From Flaccisagitta enflata (lineage: Eukaryota > Chaetognatha > Sagittoidea > Aphragmophora): a DNA stretch of 64,000 nt. Shown piece after piece: positions 41,221-58,645 of the stretch. The notes beneath the pieces were generated by a model, which was given only the letters and a program-made list of their open reading frames with translations, did not search any database and was not told the DNA's origin. The position numbers and the translations under genes are program-made. The stretch covers positions 54,808,001 to 54,872,000 of the forward strand of contig OZ231126.1 in the NCBI GenBank assembly GCA_965153355.1. The letters are read 5' to 3'. Within the stretch, counting starts at the first letter, position 1. Each line of letters opens with the position of its first letter.

Positions 41221-42720
41221 TATATAACATGTGCCTAGCAAAATTGTGGGGGGACCGTGACCCCAGCAAAGCAAAAACATCAACAAGGAGATAGGTAATA
41301 GATTAAATTCATGAAATGAAAATATAAGGGCATTATCACTTAAATATGAGCGGAAAAGATCCACATATATGTCCGTGAACAAAATAAACAAACGTAATAA
41401 GGGTGCATCAACCCAAGAAGAATGGCAAGAATATGCACCTCAAGAATGCTAGGGCACATTGGGCCCTAGATAAAAATAAAAAATCATGATAAAGGAGCAC
41501 GAGAGAGGATTCTGATCAAACTGCCCTGAAAGAAGCATAAGGGAGGAAATAAGATTTGTTCAAACTGCCCTGTAAAAAAGCTATTTTAAAAACAAATCAC
41601 CATGAAAAGGTGAGGCAGGGCGAGAAAGCAACAACAGCAGGCTGTTGATAAAATAGACCAAAGCAAAGATAAAATAAAAGGGACAATCTACTAACATTTG
41701 ACTATTATATAATAGCAGTGACACAGGCAGACACCTGCCAGCGATAATGGCAGGGAGATACTCATTCCAACAAGGAATGGGAAAGCATATCATTCACTTC
41801 TGTGTTAGGGCACACAAACCACATGAAAGTAATGTAAATTAATTTCAAAATACCTCTGCCACGAAAATGAATCAGAAGCACACAAAATGTGCTTAACTTG
41901 ACAATTGTGACCATGACTAAACAGGAGTCTAAAAAGAGACAAAACAGGGAGCAGGAAAGCCGAAGGCTCACAGAATTCACAGTCCGTGCAATAAATATAG
42001 AACAATTGTAATGATGAACGTAAAACAATTACTGTAACATGTGAACAAGTTAAAAAGATGTGAAAGTCTGTGAGGCAGCTAAGGTTATAATCTCTCAGCA
42101 AATCCCTTCCATAATGCGATTCAGATTGAATTTTGATAACACACATTAAAAGCAGGTTCTATGTACTCAGCAGCTTGCAACAGAAGTACAATTCGCAATT
42201 AAAGGCATTCATAACTTAGCTAGGACATAGGACGTAGGAACTGGGGCAGCTGTCAGGGAGCATTTGCTGACAAAGCTGCACAAACTGGATGATTTGTAAG
42301 CGCAAATACCATCTTAGGGCATCACTATGCAATGTACCATCATATTGGTGATAACCTTTAAAGTTACTCGGCAATTATTAATGACCAAATCACACAGATC
42401 CCTGTCAGGCAATGCCACAGCACCTCTGTGGCTCTTTAGGCTTACGTGCTGTGGCTGTGGTGCTTAATATATAAATCCAAACTAACCTTTGCTAAATCCA
42501 CTAGCATTAGATTTAAGGATTATGAACCTGAACTAACCAATATATATATTCTACACTTATCATTGACATCAGAAACCAGTAGTTAGAAGTTTTTAGTAAG
42601 TCCCAAGAATAGACTTTGATAATTATCTGAGTCTCAATGAGGAGCTATAACTTGTACCACAACCAAGCAGGTGGGCATTCATAACACCCAAACTTCGGTG
42701 ATCACTGTTTGTCTCACTAG
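41221..42720. other. Gene-free stretch
   Basis: No motif-bearing open frame and no clear repeat. It may be part of the same decayed retroelement as the zinc-knuckle fragment at 44515-44903, but nothing shows this. Confidence 0.35.
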
Positions 42721-43300
42721 CTCCGACCAGATCTTCTATCAGTGCGAAACACCAACATCACTGGACCTCTTGGAGCACTGACTTCCCTATCCCTACGCCA
42801 TCAATGACACCGCCGGGCTCAACCCGACTATGACAAAGTGCCATCTTATGTCTCAAAACTACTATTGACACCGCCAGGCTTCACCCGACTATAACAAAGT
42901 GCCGTCAGCTCCGACCAGATCTTCTATCGGCGAGAAACACCAACATCACTGGACCTCTTGGAGCACTAACTTCTCTATCTCAACGCCATTAATGACACCG
43001 CCGGGCTCAACCCGACTATGACAAAGTGCCATCTTATGTCTCAAAACTACTAATGACACCGCCAGGCTGCACCCGACTATGATAAAGTGCCATCAGCTCC
43101 GACCAGATCTTCTATCGGCGAGAAACACCAACATCACTGGACCTCTTGGAGCACTAACTTCTCTATCCCAACGCCATTAATGACACCGCCGGGCTCAACC
43201 TGACTATGACAAAGTGCCATCTTATGTCTCAAAACTACTATTGACACCGCCAGGCTTCACCCAACTATAACAAAGTGCCATCTTATGTCTCAAAACCACA
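42721..43300 (+). repeat. 188-bp tandem repeat with internal half-repeats
   Basis: CTCCGACCAGATCTTCTATC recurs at 42721, 42909 and 43097, a constant 188-bp period. Within each unit a segment with GACACCGCC(G/A)GGCT and CCGACTATGACAAAGTGCC occurs twice. Confidence 0.9.
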
Positions 43301-44124
43301 ATAATTTGTCAAATGAGCATAACTAAATTCAACAGCATTTATCACTACCTGAAACCCTAGAGGGCATGATATCTAACATCTCTCATAAACCCGATAACAA
43401 TTCCAAAATAGCAACTGCCAGAAATTGTAAATTGCGGAAGATGCCGCCAGGCTTTGCCCGACTATAACCAGGAGCATCTCAAATCGCAGACCGAACTTTG
43501 TGTCATGTCACAGCCGAGCTACACCCGACAGAAAAATCAAGCCATTGAAAATGACCGCTGGGCTGCGCCCAACTAATTAACCTGACACAGATCTGCTGAG
43601 TGTGACCCAACACCTCTGCGGCTGAGGATATCCTTAAACCCACACACAGGCCTATAATCAGGGACCCCAAATCCAAACAAACACTCAAAAGCACAATTGA
43701 CACTATTTCTAAAACTGAAAGAAGTATCATACTATTGCTATGCTCTAATGCCGAAACCCAACTTAACAAATATGACCCCAGAGGCAAAACAAAACAAACC
43801 TAAAAACAAACAAAAACCCAAAGTATAATTTCCACAATTTCCAAATCTAAAAGAAACATTATAATATTGCTAAGCCTTAATGTCATAACCCATACAGGCC
43901 TAAATCCAAACAAAAAAACAAAGTGTAATCACCACTATTTCCAAATCTTAAAGAAACATAATATTGCTAAGCTCTAATGTCAAAACCCAACTTAACACAC
44001 TCGGTATAACCCCAGAAGCAAAACAAACAAAAGAAAAATAAACTTGAGACACAAACAGTCAAAAACCCAACAAACAACCCACCTCAAATTGTTAAAACTG
44101 AAGGATAACCTCAGCAAGACTAAA

Positions 44125-44260
44125 ACTAAACGGATCACGGCTTAGGCGAAACCCAGGCACCTCCAACACATAGCGGCTCACTGCTTAGGCGAAACCCAAG
44201 CACCTCTGACACATAACCGATCACTGCCTAGGCGAAACCCAAGCACCTACCACACATCTA
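44125..44260 (+). repeat. ~54-bp tandem repeat, three copies
   Basis: Each copy contains TAGGCGAAACCCAAGCACCT followed by an ACACAT-type spacer and a TCACTGCT/GGC start. Confidence 0.85.
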
Positions 44261-44514
44261 TGTACACCCGGCTCTACCTCATGATGCGCCCATGAAAGCT
44301 AAAAAGAATAGTGTAAGAAAAGGCGACAAACAAAAAGGAAAGAAATAAAAGAAATCAGGATAAACACATTGATTTGCACAAAAATGGATAAGCCCAAAGT
44401 CACTGAATTAAATTTGATTTGCACATGATAATCAAGATAAACACAGGAATATATACAAGAGAAGCCTAAAATATAAAATATGATTACAAATAAAAGGGCC
44501 TAGCAAAGTAAAGA

Positions 44515-44903
44515 TTAACAAGTACTCATGAGAAATAAAAAAGAAAAAAACTCATGCATCGAGGTATCACCGGAGATTCGGTTATCTGTGGCACTGTCCA
44601 CTGTCCAGACCAGGCAAGTACTACGCATGTGGCCTCTCTGAAAGCAGTTGTAGCAGATCACATCTGCTGCTGCTAAACTTGCTGCATCTCTTGATTCTAC
44701 TGCACCTGCTGCACTGGTCGAGCAGCCCAAACAGCCTGCATCAAACTCCCACCGCGCCTGCTAGGAGCCAAGCCATGCTGATTACTGTAAACTACCACCC
44801 TCAATGTCGTAACTAACAGTATCTCTGAAGGCTGAACTCTGAAGGCTGCATTGAGGCGTCGGAAGATTGACAGGCCACCAGGGCCCGCTAATTCATTATG
44901 CAA
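44515..44903 (-). pseudogene. Gag-like CCHC zinc-knuckle relic
   Basis: Two overlapping minus-strand frames. One encodes CYNCFQRGHMRSTC, a CX2CX4HX4C zinc knuckle typical of retroelement Gag and some cellular RNA-binding proteins. No protease, reverse transcriptase, RNase H or integrase motif was found nearby and no long terminal repeats are evident. The frame is broken, with the upstream segment in another phase. I call it a decayed retroelement fragment; a cellular zinc-knuckle exon is the alternative. Confidence 0.45.
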
Positions 44904-45911
44904 AAGCTGCGCAACGCCCGTAATTTCATTACAAGCGCTTCCTTAAACCTAGAATCAATGCCTCTCAAAAAGAGCGGAGGCATTAAGCACGCTGTCTAAC
45001 AGGCGAAGGCAGACGCCTTGGATTGACAATGAGTATCAGGGATATTAGGGCATATTATGGGCCCCTGCCACCCAGCTTAATAAGGGTTTAGCACATGTGC
45101 AGAACACTCGCACGGCGCCTGCGCACTTATGTAAAGTAATCAAGGAAATAAACAAAACCGTATGGTCCATTGCGTGATAGAACTAACATATGCATAACAG
45201 GATCAGGCAATAAGACTAACAAAATCCCTCAAGTCACTTATTTCCGTAAATTATAAGCTCCCATTACATGTGTACACAGAATTAAATTAGAGCATTTGAC
45301 ATGGTCATTGAAACTATTATACAAAACCCTTGGAAATCTTTTTTGCAGTGTCTTATACAGTGGCAAAATACAAAACAATGAAACTAAACCATAAAACTCA
45401 TGACATTAATTTCGTCAAGGGGAAAGAGTATATTGAATTTGAAGGATCTTTCCCCAAAAACATGAAAAGGGAGCGTTGCTTATACAGAAAGGAGAAAGAC
45501 AATGGCAACATGAATTATACAACTTATCAGATCATAAACAAATAAATACTTGTGAAAGTTTCGACGGGGCAAACTTGTGTTAGGACTGTTGCTACAACAA
45601 CCACATGAAAATGAACACTAGAATCGACAACATATACTTAGATTATAGGAGCACCGTGCTTTAATCCTTACGAAGTAACTCAGAAATACAAAACCAAATA
45701 CCGACTCCAATGAGGCAAGGCCTCGATGATAAGTTAAAAAAAAAAAAAAGAAAAAAGGACTAAATCTTAAAAGGTGAACTTTACCTACTTGGCTTATGAC
45801 TATTCTAACCCACGAGGAAGAGATCAAAAATGAAACTTCCCTGTTTGAAGTATCGCATGTAAACAAAAACTGTAGAAGAAGGAGAGACGTATTCCTGACC
45901 ACACAGCGACT

Positions 45912-46004
45912 GTGTTTCTGCATACGTACCTGTAGATGGAAATGCAGGGGGAATAGACCGACAGACGGACAAAGTCTCTTATAGAGTTGCATGTCCGCAA
46001 CTAA
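45912..46004 (+). mobile_element. Hairpin-ended element, subfamily C
   Basis: It ends TCTTATAGAGTTGCatgtccGCAACTAA. The 45 bp at its left match 40311-40355 exactly; its true 5' end is not seen. Confidence 0.7.
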
Positions 46005-46081
46005 AAATGGGAATCAAAATTCTTTTATTTCATTTTCTAAAAACAATATTTTTTTATGTAACAAAATCAATATCTTTACAA

Positions 46082-46354
46082 CAAGGCCAAGTAAGCCAAC
46101 AATGCGTCCTCTTTTAATGAATGTTTTTTTTAAAATGAATGTTTTTATGAATGAATGTTTTTTATGAATGAATGTCATTTATGAATGAATAAATGATCTA
46201 TTGAATGGATAAGCAGATGTATACTTCTTTTACTGGGTCAGAACAACTTTTCTGTTAAAAATGCATGAATTCGATGTTTTTAATGAATGCGTTACCCAAC
46301 CAACCAATCGACCAACGGACAGAGCCTATTATAGAGATGCAAGGACGCATCTAA
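46082..46354 (+). mobile_element. Hairpin-ended element, subfamily D, complete
   Basis: CAAGGCCAAGTAAGCCAACA to TATAGAGATGCaaggacGCATCTAA, with an internal GAATGAATGTTTTT array in addition to the ACCAAC/ACGG run. Confidence 0.85.
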
Positions 46355-46566
46355 AAATAATTTATGTAAAAAAAAACCAAAAAAATGCTAACTTATGAAA
46401 TAATTAAACAATCCTACTCAAATTCACATAGCTAAGAAAGGAAAGCAACATTGCTTGTTTACCTAGCATAAAAAAGTCAAACATTCATCCATTCCATTAT
46501 AAAAAGAGTATATAAATAATACCTTTTTCAAAAAACCGCCCGATCCCACTGCATTTTACAAAAAAA

Positions 46567-46780
46567 CAAGGCCAACACCTATAAGTCGCGTGCGAGACTT
46601 ACAGATTGACTTAGAATGACTTAGAATGACTTAGAATGAGGTAGTTTACCCTAAAATAACTTAAAATAACGTACAGAAAAAAAAATGGTTAAAAAAAGTA
46701 AAATAGGGACTGACCAACCGACCAACCGACCAACCAACGGACAGACAAAGCGGGGTGTAGAGTCGCGTGCACGCGACTAA
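46567..46780 (+). mobile_element. Hairpin-ended element, subfamily A, complete
   Basis: CAAGGCCAACACCTATAAGTCG to AGTCGCGTgcACGCGACTAA (perfect 8-bp stem), with a GACTTAGAAT decamer array and (CCAACCGA)n. Confidence 0.88.
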
Positions 46781-47246
46781 AAATCCTTCAAAAGCTTTCT
46801 TATAAAAGAAAATAAAAATTTTAAAAAATAATAATGATTTACAAATTAATCACTGCATATAAAGCAAAGGAGATGAAAAGAAACTCCCAACTTTTACTAT
46901 GTAAAACATCCAACCCCAAGGTAGAGAAAGTTTGAAAATAGAGAGAAGTGGGTAGAATTCATAAACAGAGGAAGAAAAGGGAGAGAGAAATAATAAGACA
47001 GCAAGATAAAGCTCTCGGAGAAACATAGATGATTGAATGAGAAAGAGAAGATTTAAAGAAAATGCTAAGATGTCGACCAACTTTCAAAAGAAAGTGCAGA
47101 CGGAGTAAAAGAAAAGGATTGCAGATGACTGAGATGAGTAAACAGAAAGTTGATTCGATAATCAAGAAACAATCTTCAAGAAAGTAAGGTTGGGAAACAC
47201 TTCATAATCTACGAACTGAGATAACATACAGCAACCATTGTCCCGT

Positions 47247-53354
<6,108 letters not shown>

Positions 53355-53383
53355 TCATTGCGAAAAGACTAGAACATGCGTTT

Positions 53384-53575
53384 TTAGTCGCGGACACGCG
53401 ACTTTACACCTCGCTATGACGGTCCGTCAGTCAGTCAGTCGGTCCGTCATATTTTTGAAATATCGTCGTTTACATCATTTTCATTGGGTTTTAAGTCATT
53501 GTACGGTATGTAGGTGTGAAATACTGTTGTACTGCAGTTTTTTAAAGTACTGTTGTACTGCCCCTGCCCAATTGT
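53384..53575 (-). mobile_element. Hairpin-ended element, subfamily A
   Basis: TTAGTCGCGgacaCGCGACT (perfect stem), TACACCTCGCTATGACGG, CAGTCAGTCGGTCCGTC, a TTTTAAGTCATTG relic and CTGCCCCTGCCCAATTG, running into a pyrimidine tract. Confidence 0.75.
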
Positions 53576-54070
53576 CTCGCTTCTTCTTTTCTCTTCTTTC
53601 GCTTCTCTTTTTCTTATTTTATTCTTCTTATTCTTTTTCCTGTTTTTTTCTTCTTTTTTTTTCCTTTTCTTTTTTTTTTTCCTTTTTTTATTCTTTTCTT
53701 CTTTTCTTATTCTTTTTTTATTCTTTTCTTCTTTTCCTCTTTTTTTATTCTTTTCCTCTTTTTTTATTCTTTTCCTCTTTTTTTTCTTCTTTTCCTCTTT
53801 TTTTTTCTTTTCTTCTTTTTTTTCTTTTCTTCTTTTTTTCTCTTTTCTTCTTTTTTTTCTCTTTTCTTCTTTTTTTCTCTTTTCTTCTTTTTTTCTCTTT
53901 TCTTCTTTTTTTCTCTTTTCTTCTTTTTTTCTCTTTTCTTTTTTTTTCTCTTTTTTTCTTTTCTTTTTTCTTTTCTTCTGTTTTTTCTTCTTTTTGTGGA
54001 TCGCAGCGAAGCAAGATCCACTTAGTCCTGGGTAAATTTTTTTTATTTTTTTTTTCCTTCCCTTTTTTTT
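53576..54070 (+). repeat. Pyrimidine (CTTTT)n tract upstream of PARD3 exons
   Basis: About 420 bp of TTCTTTTCTCTTTT-type repeats; the opposite strand translates to long Lys/Glu runs that are not a gene. Confidence 0.9.
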
Positions 54071-54330
54071 GTCCTCACTCACCATCAAAACAAACAAACA
54101 ATATTCTACAAATTTTTCTTCAAAGAATGTCCTCACTCACTGTTTCTTAAGGATTTTTTTTATCCCAAAATTGTGTCCTCACTCACCATAATCTTTTGTT
54201 TGTAGTAGTCTTTTTTTTTCTCCATAGATGTCCTCACTCACCAAACCTTTTTTCTTTGATAGTCTTTTGTTTTTCTCTTCAAAGAATGTCCTCACTCCAC
54301 ATTGTATTGTTGGTTTTAGTTTTCTTAGAC
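54071..54330 (+). repeat. 159-bp satellite, diverged outlier block
   Basis: Same TGTCCTCACTCACC motifs and spacer order as the main array, but with more substitutions. Confidence 0.85.
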
Positions 54331-55225
54331 TTTTGATAGAATTTGAATGGAGGCGAGTATTAACACAATTCTTTTTTTAAATGGAAGGTAATAGCATAAA
54401 GAGGTTAGTTTGTGCATTTCAAGTGATTTGTTCGAGGGATAGTATCAGAAAATAACGATTAAAAAACATTGATTTGCCTTCTCATCGCCAAGGCCTTCTG
54501 TTCATCTGTTTTTCTTCTTTCCTGCCTTCTCATTGGCAAAGAAAATTTGAAAATATGAAAATGCTTATCTGATTGGTTGAAGCAAACTGCCATGTTTTGC
54601 TTAGAAAGGAAGAAAGGGAAATTCGACCAATCAGAAAACAGAACAGTTTTCAAAGCACCAATGACAAAGCAGAAAGAAAAGAGAGAGCAGCACTACAAAA
54701 TTGATAGCCTAACTTTTACATACTACTACAGTTATGCGGAAACAAAGTGAGCTTTGATTAATACACGAGCTGAAAGCCCATGGTCAGAACCTTATTTTGG
54801 GAGATTTTCAGCTTTGCCAAACAAAGCGTTTCCTCTATGGAAACTATTCTTTAAAAAGTGGAAATTCGAATTTCGTGGAAAAAAGACAGAGACGTATTTC
54901 AAATAGGCTAAAAACATACTAAATGATATCTTTTTTGAATTCTGATTGCACCAACGTGATCATCTGTGTTCAGGCTTTCTAAAATGGTAAAGAACGCCAT
55001 GTTTCACTGAAACAATCGGAGTTTTGCGCAGGTTCAACTGCCAACCTTCATTTTTCACATATTTGGCTTTTTTTTTAATTATGTAGTAATGTGCGAAGAA
55101 TAAGGAAAAAAAAGAGTGCCGTCTGATGCAGTCAAGGGTCTAGTTTTCTTAAAAAAAAACCGTGTTCCTCTACGTGAACTTTTTTTTTTTCACCCACTCA
55201 AAGTGCAAGTCTATCGATCTTTGCA
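54331..55225. other. Non-satellite spacer
   Basis: About 900 bp without satellite, with no recognisable exon. It includes two ATTGG/CCAAT-rich segments around 54520-54660. Confidence 0.5.
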
Positions 55226-56142
55226 CTGTGCACTCACCATTTCTAAGGATTTTTTTTCATCCCAAAAGTGTGTCCTCACTCACCACTATCTTTTGTTTGT
55301 AGTAGTCTTTTTTTTTCTCAATAGATGTCCTCACTCACCAGACCCTTTTTCTTTGATAGTCTTTTGTTTTTCTCTTCAAAGAATGTCCTCACTCACCATT
55401 TCTAAGGATTTTTTTTCATCCCAAAAGTGTGTCCTCACTCACCACTATCTTTTGTTTGTAGTAGTCTTTTTTTTTCTCAATAGATGTCCTCACTCACCAG
55501 ACCCTTTTTCTTTGATAGTCTTTTGTTTTTCTCTTCAAAGAATGTCCTCACTCACCATTTCTAAGGATTTTTTTTCATCCCAAAAGTGTGTCCTCACTCA
55601 CCACTATCTTTTGTTTGTAGTAGTCTTTTTTTTTCTCAATAGATGTCCTCACTCACCAGATCTTTTTTCTTTGATAGTCTTTTGTTTTTCTCTTCAAAGA
55701 ATGTCCTCACTCACCATTTCTAAGGTTTTTTTTTCATCCCAAAAGTGTGTCCTCACTCACCACTATCTTTTGTTTGTAGTAGTTTTTTTTTTTCAATAGA
55801 TGTCCTCACTCACCAGACCTTTTTTCTTTGATAGTCTTTTGTTTTTCTCTTCAAAGAATGTCCTCATTCACCATTTCTAAGGATTTTTTTTTATCCCAAA
55901 AGTGTGTCCTCACTCACCAGTATCTTTTGTTAGTAGTAGTCTTTTTTTTTTTGTCAATAGATGTCCTCACTCACCAGACCCTTTTTCTTTGATAGTCTTT
56001 TGTTTTTCTCTTCAAAGAATGTCCTCACTCACCATTTCTAAGGATTTTTTTCATCCCAAAAGTGTGTCCTCACTCACCACTATCTTTTGTTTGTAGTAGC
56101 CTTTTTTTTTCTCAATAGATGTCCTCACTCACCAGACCCTTT
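55226..56142 (+). repeat. 159-bp higher-order satellite, block 1
   Basis: Each roughly 159-bp unit has three sub-units, each starting TGTCCTCACTCACC and followed by a distinct spacer (ATTTCTAAGGATTTTTT.., ACTATCTTTTGTTTGTAG.., AGACC(C)TTTTTCTTTGA..). The spacing is 55384, 55543, 55702. Confidence 0.95.
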
Positions 56143-56740
56143 TTGGGCAGCGGCCCCGAAGGGGCCGATGACCTATGCTTTCACACAGGAGAAATTTCTC
56201 CTTCTCCTCCTTCTCCTTCTTCGTACCCCCCCCCCGCTTTCAGACTTGAGACCCAAATTCCAGCCTGGAGGCCTAAATCTTAGCCTCAAAACCCAAATCT
56301 AAGCCTCAAGGCCCAAATCCAAGCCTTGAGGCCCAAATCTCAGCCTTGAGGCCCAAGTCTTAACCTCGAGGCCCAAATCTCAGCCTCATTTGCCAAATCT
56401 CAGCCTCGGGGCCCAAATCCCAGCCTCAAAGCCCAAATCCCAGCCTCAAGGCCCAAATCCTAGCCTCAATGCCCAAATCTCAGCCTCAAGGCCCAAATCC
56501 CAGCCTTGAGGCTCAAATCCCAATCTTGAGGCTCAAATCTCAGTCTCAAGGTTCAAATCTCAGCCATGAGGCTCAAATCCCCGCCTTTGAGCTCAAATCC
56601 CCGCTTCAAGGCCCCAATTCCAGCCTCCAGGCTCAAATAAAAACAGCATAGGTCATCGGCTCCTTCGGGGCCGCTGCCCCTCTCACCACCTCACACCCTC
56701 ATACACTTCAATTAGGGGCAACGGGTACCGCTGACCATCT
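56143..56740. mobile_element. Second-family element inserted in the satellite
   Basis: GGGCAGCGGCCCCGAAGGGG..GATGACCTATGC at the left and its complement at about 56645-56690 flank a CCTCAAGGCCCAAATCCCAG minisatellite (about 20 units). The outer end GGGTACCGCTGACCATCTAA lies at 56717-56740. An inverted copy lies at 57655-58035. Confidence 0.88.
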
Positions 56741-56754
56741 AACGCTTTTGCGAC

Positions 56755-57158
56755 TATTCTTTGATAGTCTTTTGTTTTCCTCTTCAAAGAATGTCCTCAC
56801 TCACAATTTCTAAGGATTTTTTTTCAGCCCAAAAGTGTGTCCTCACTCACCACTATCTTTTGTTTGTAGTAGTCTTTTTTTTTCTCAATAGATGTCCTCA
56901 CTCACCAGACCTTTTTTCTTTGATAGTCTTTTGTTTTTCTCTTCAAAGAATGTCCTCACTCACCATTTCTAAGGATTTTTTTTCATCTCAAAAGTGTGTC
57001 CTCACTCACCACTATCTTTTGTTTGTAGTAGTCTTTTTTTTTCTCAATAGATGTCCTCACTCACCAGACCTTTTTTCTTTGATAGTCTTTTGTTTTTCTC
57101 TTCAAAGAATGTCCTCACTCACCATTTCTAAGGATTTTTTTTCATCTCAAAAGTGTGC
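56755..57158 (+). repeat. 159-bp satellite, block 2
   Basis: Continues the same three-part unit after the nested element, then stops abruptly at AAAGTGTGCGATGGC. Confidence 0.93.
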
Positions 57159-57379
57159 GATGGCAACGCGATGCATTTTAGACCGATTACGATTCCGCGT
57201 ACATTACTGCATGAGCGAGTACGATTACGCTTACAATTCCAACTATCATTGACCGCGTACGATTACCATTACGAGTACACAACGAGTACAACTCAATTTA
57301 CAAGCCCCCTTGGACAGCAAAACCGATTTTGGTCGAATTGAAAGAAAGAAAAAAAAAGAGAGAAAGAAAAAGAAAGAAA

Positions 57380-57419
<40 letters not shown>

Positions 57420-57526
57420 ATGAAGGTATGAAGTAGTGAGTAAAGGCTTAAAAAATTGGATGTTTTGCGCGGTTTTGAACCTTTGATCAACCAAGTGACC
57501 AAACAATTGAGAGGGAAAGACTGAGT

Positions 57527-57607
<81 letters not shown>

Positions 57608-57611
57608 AAAA

Positions 57612-57643
<32 letters not shown>

Positions 57644-58277
57644 AAATAGTCGCAAAAGCGTTAGATGGTCAGTGGTACCCGTTGCCCCTAAGTGAGGGTA
57701 TGAGGGTGTGAGATGGTGAGAGGGGCAGCGGCCCCGAAGGAGCCGATGACCTATGCTGTTTTTATTTGAGCCTGGAGGCTGGAATTGGGGCCTTGAAGCT
57801 GGGATTTGAGCTTAGAGGCAGGGATTTGAGCCTCTTGGCTGTGACTTGAGCCTCGAGACTGGGATTTGAGCCTCAAGGTTGGAATTGGAGCCTCAAGGCT
57901 GGGATTTGGGCCTTGAGTCTGGGATTTGGGCCTTGAGGCTGGGATTTGGGTCTCGAGGCTGAAAGCGGGGGGGGGGGGGGTACGAAGGAGGAGAAGGAGA
58001 AGGAGGAGGAGAAATTTGCCCTGTGTGAAAGCAAAGAAAGAAAGAAAGAAAGAAAGAAAAAAAGAAAAAAAAGAATGAAAGAAAAAAGAAAGAAAAAAGA
58101 AAGAAGGAAAGAAAGAAAGAAAGAAAGACAAAAAGAAAGAAAGAAAGAAAGAATGAACTTTTGCGCGGTTCGCGATAGAAAAAAGACAGAATGAAAAAAG
58201 ACAGAAAGGAAAAAAAGGAAGAAAAAAAAAAGAAAGAAAAAAGAAAGAAGGAAAGAAAGAAAGAAAGAAAGAAAGAC

Positions 58278-58308
<31 letters not shown>

Positions 58309-58645
58309 ATGAACTTTTGCGCGGTTTTTAATCTCTGCATCATCAAGCAAGCAAATAACTGATCAACCTAGTGATGATCGTGGACGCTCATGTCGCTCAT
58401 GAGTTGCATCAAAGGGGAAGGGCCCTGTCTGTTTGTCTGTCTGTCTGTTTGTCTCTCTGTCTCTCTCTCTCTCTCTCTATTTTGGCGTACGCGTGTACTC
58501 GTTGGAATGATGAACGCTTACGCTTACGCTTACGAGTCCACAGAAATTGAGGGAACGCTTACGATTACGCTTACGTGTACAGCCAAAAATGGCGAGTACA
58601 GCGAGTACGCGTCCGCGTCCGCGTACGATTACGCCATCACTGGTC
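57159..58645. other. Complex insert in the satellite
   Basis: Bounded by GATTACGCTTAC-rich hexamer sequence (57159-57300 and 58480-58640). It contains (AAAG)n tracts (57340-57420, 57530-57645, 58030-58310), repeated TTTTGCGCGGTTTT motifs and the inverted second-family element at 57655-58035 (GTTAGATGGTCAGTGGTACC to GAGAAATTTGCCCTGTGTGA). Confidence 0.8.

Noticed and set aside
55116-55799. 227-aa repeat protein and similar frames
   Set aside because: Arises because the 159-bp satellite is a multiple of three; no start context or domain.
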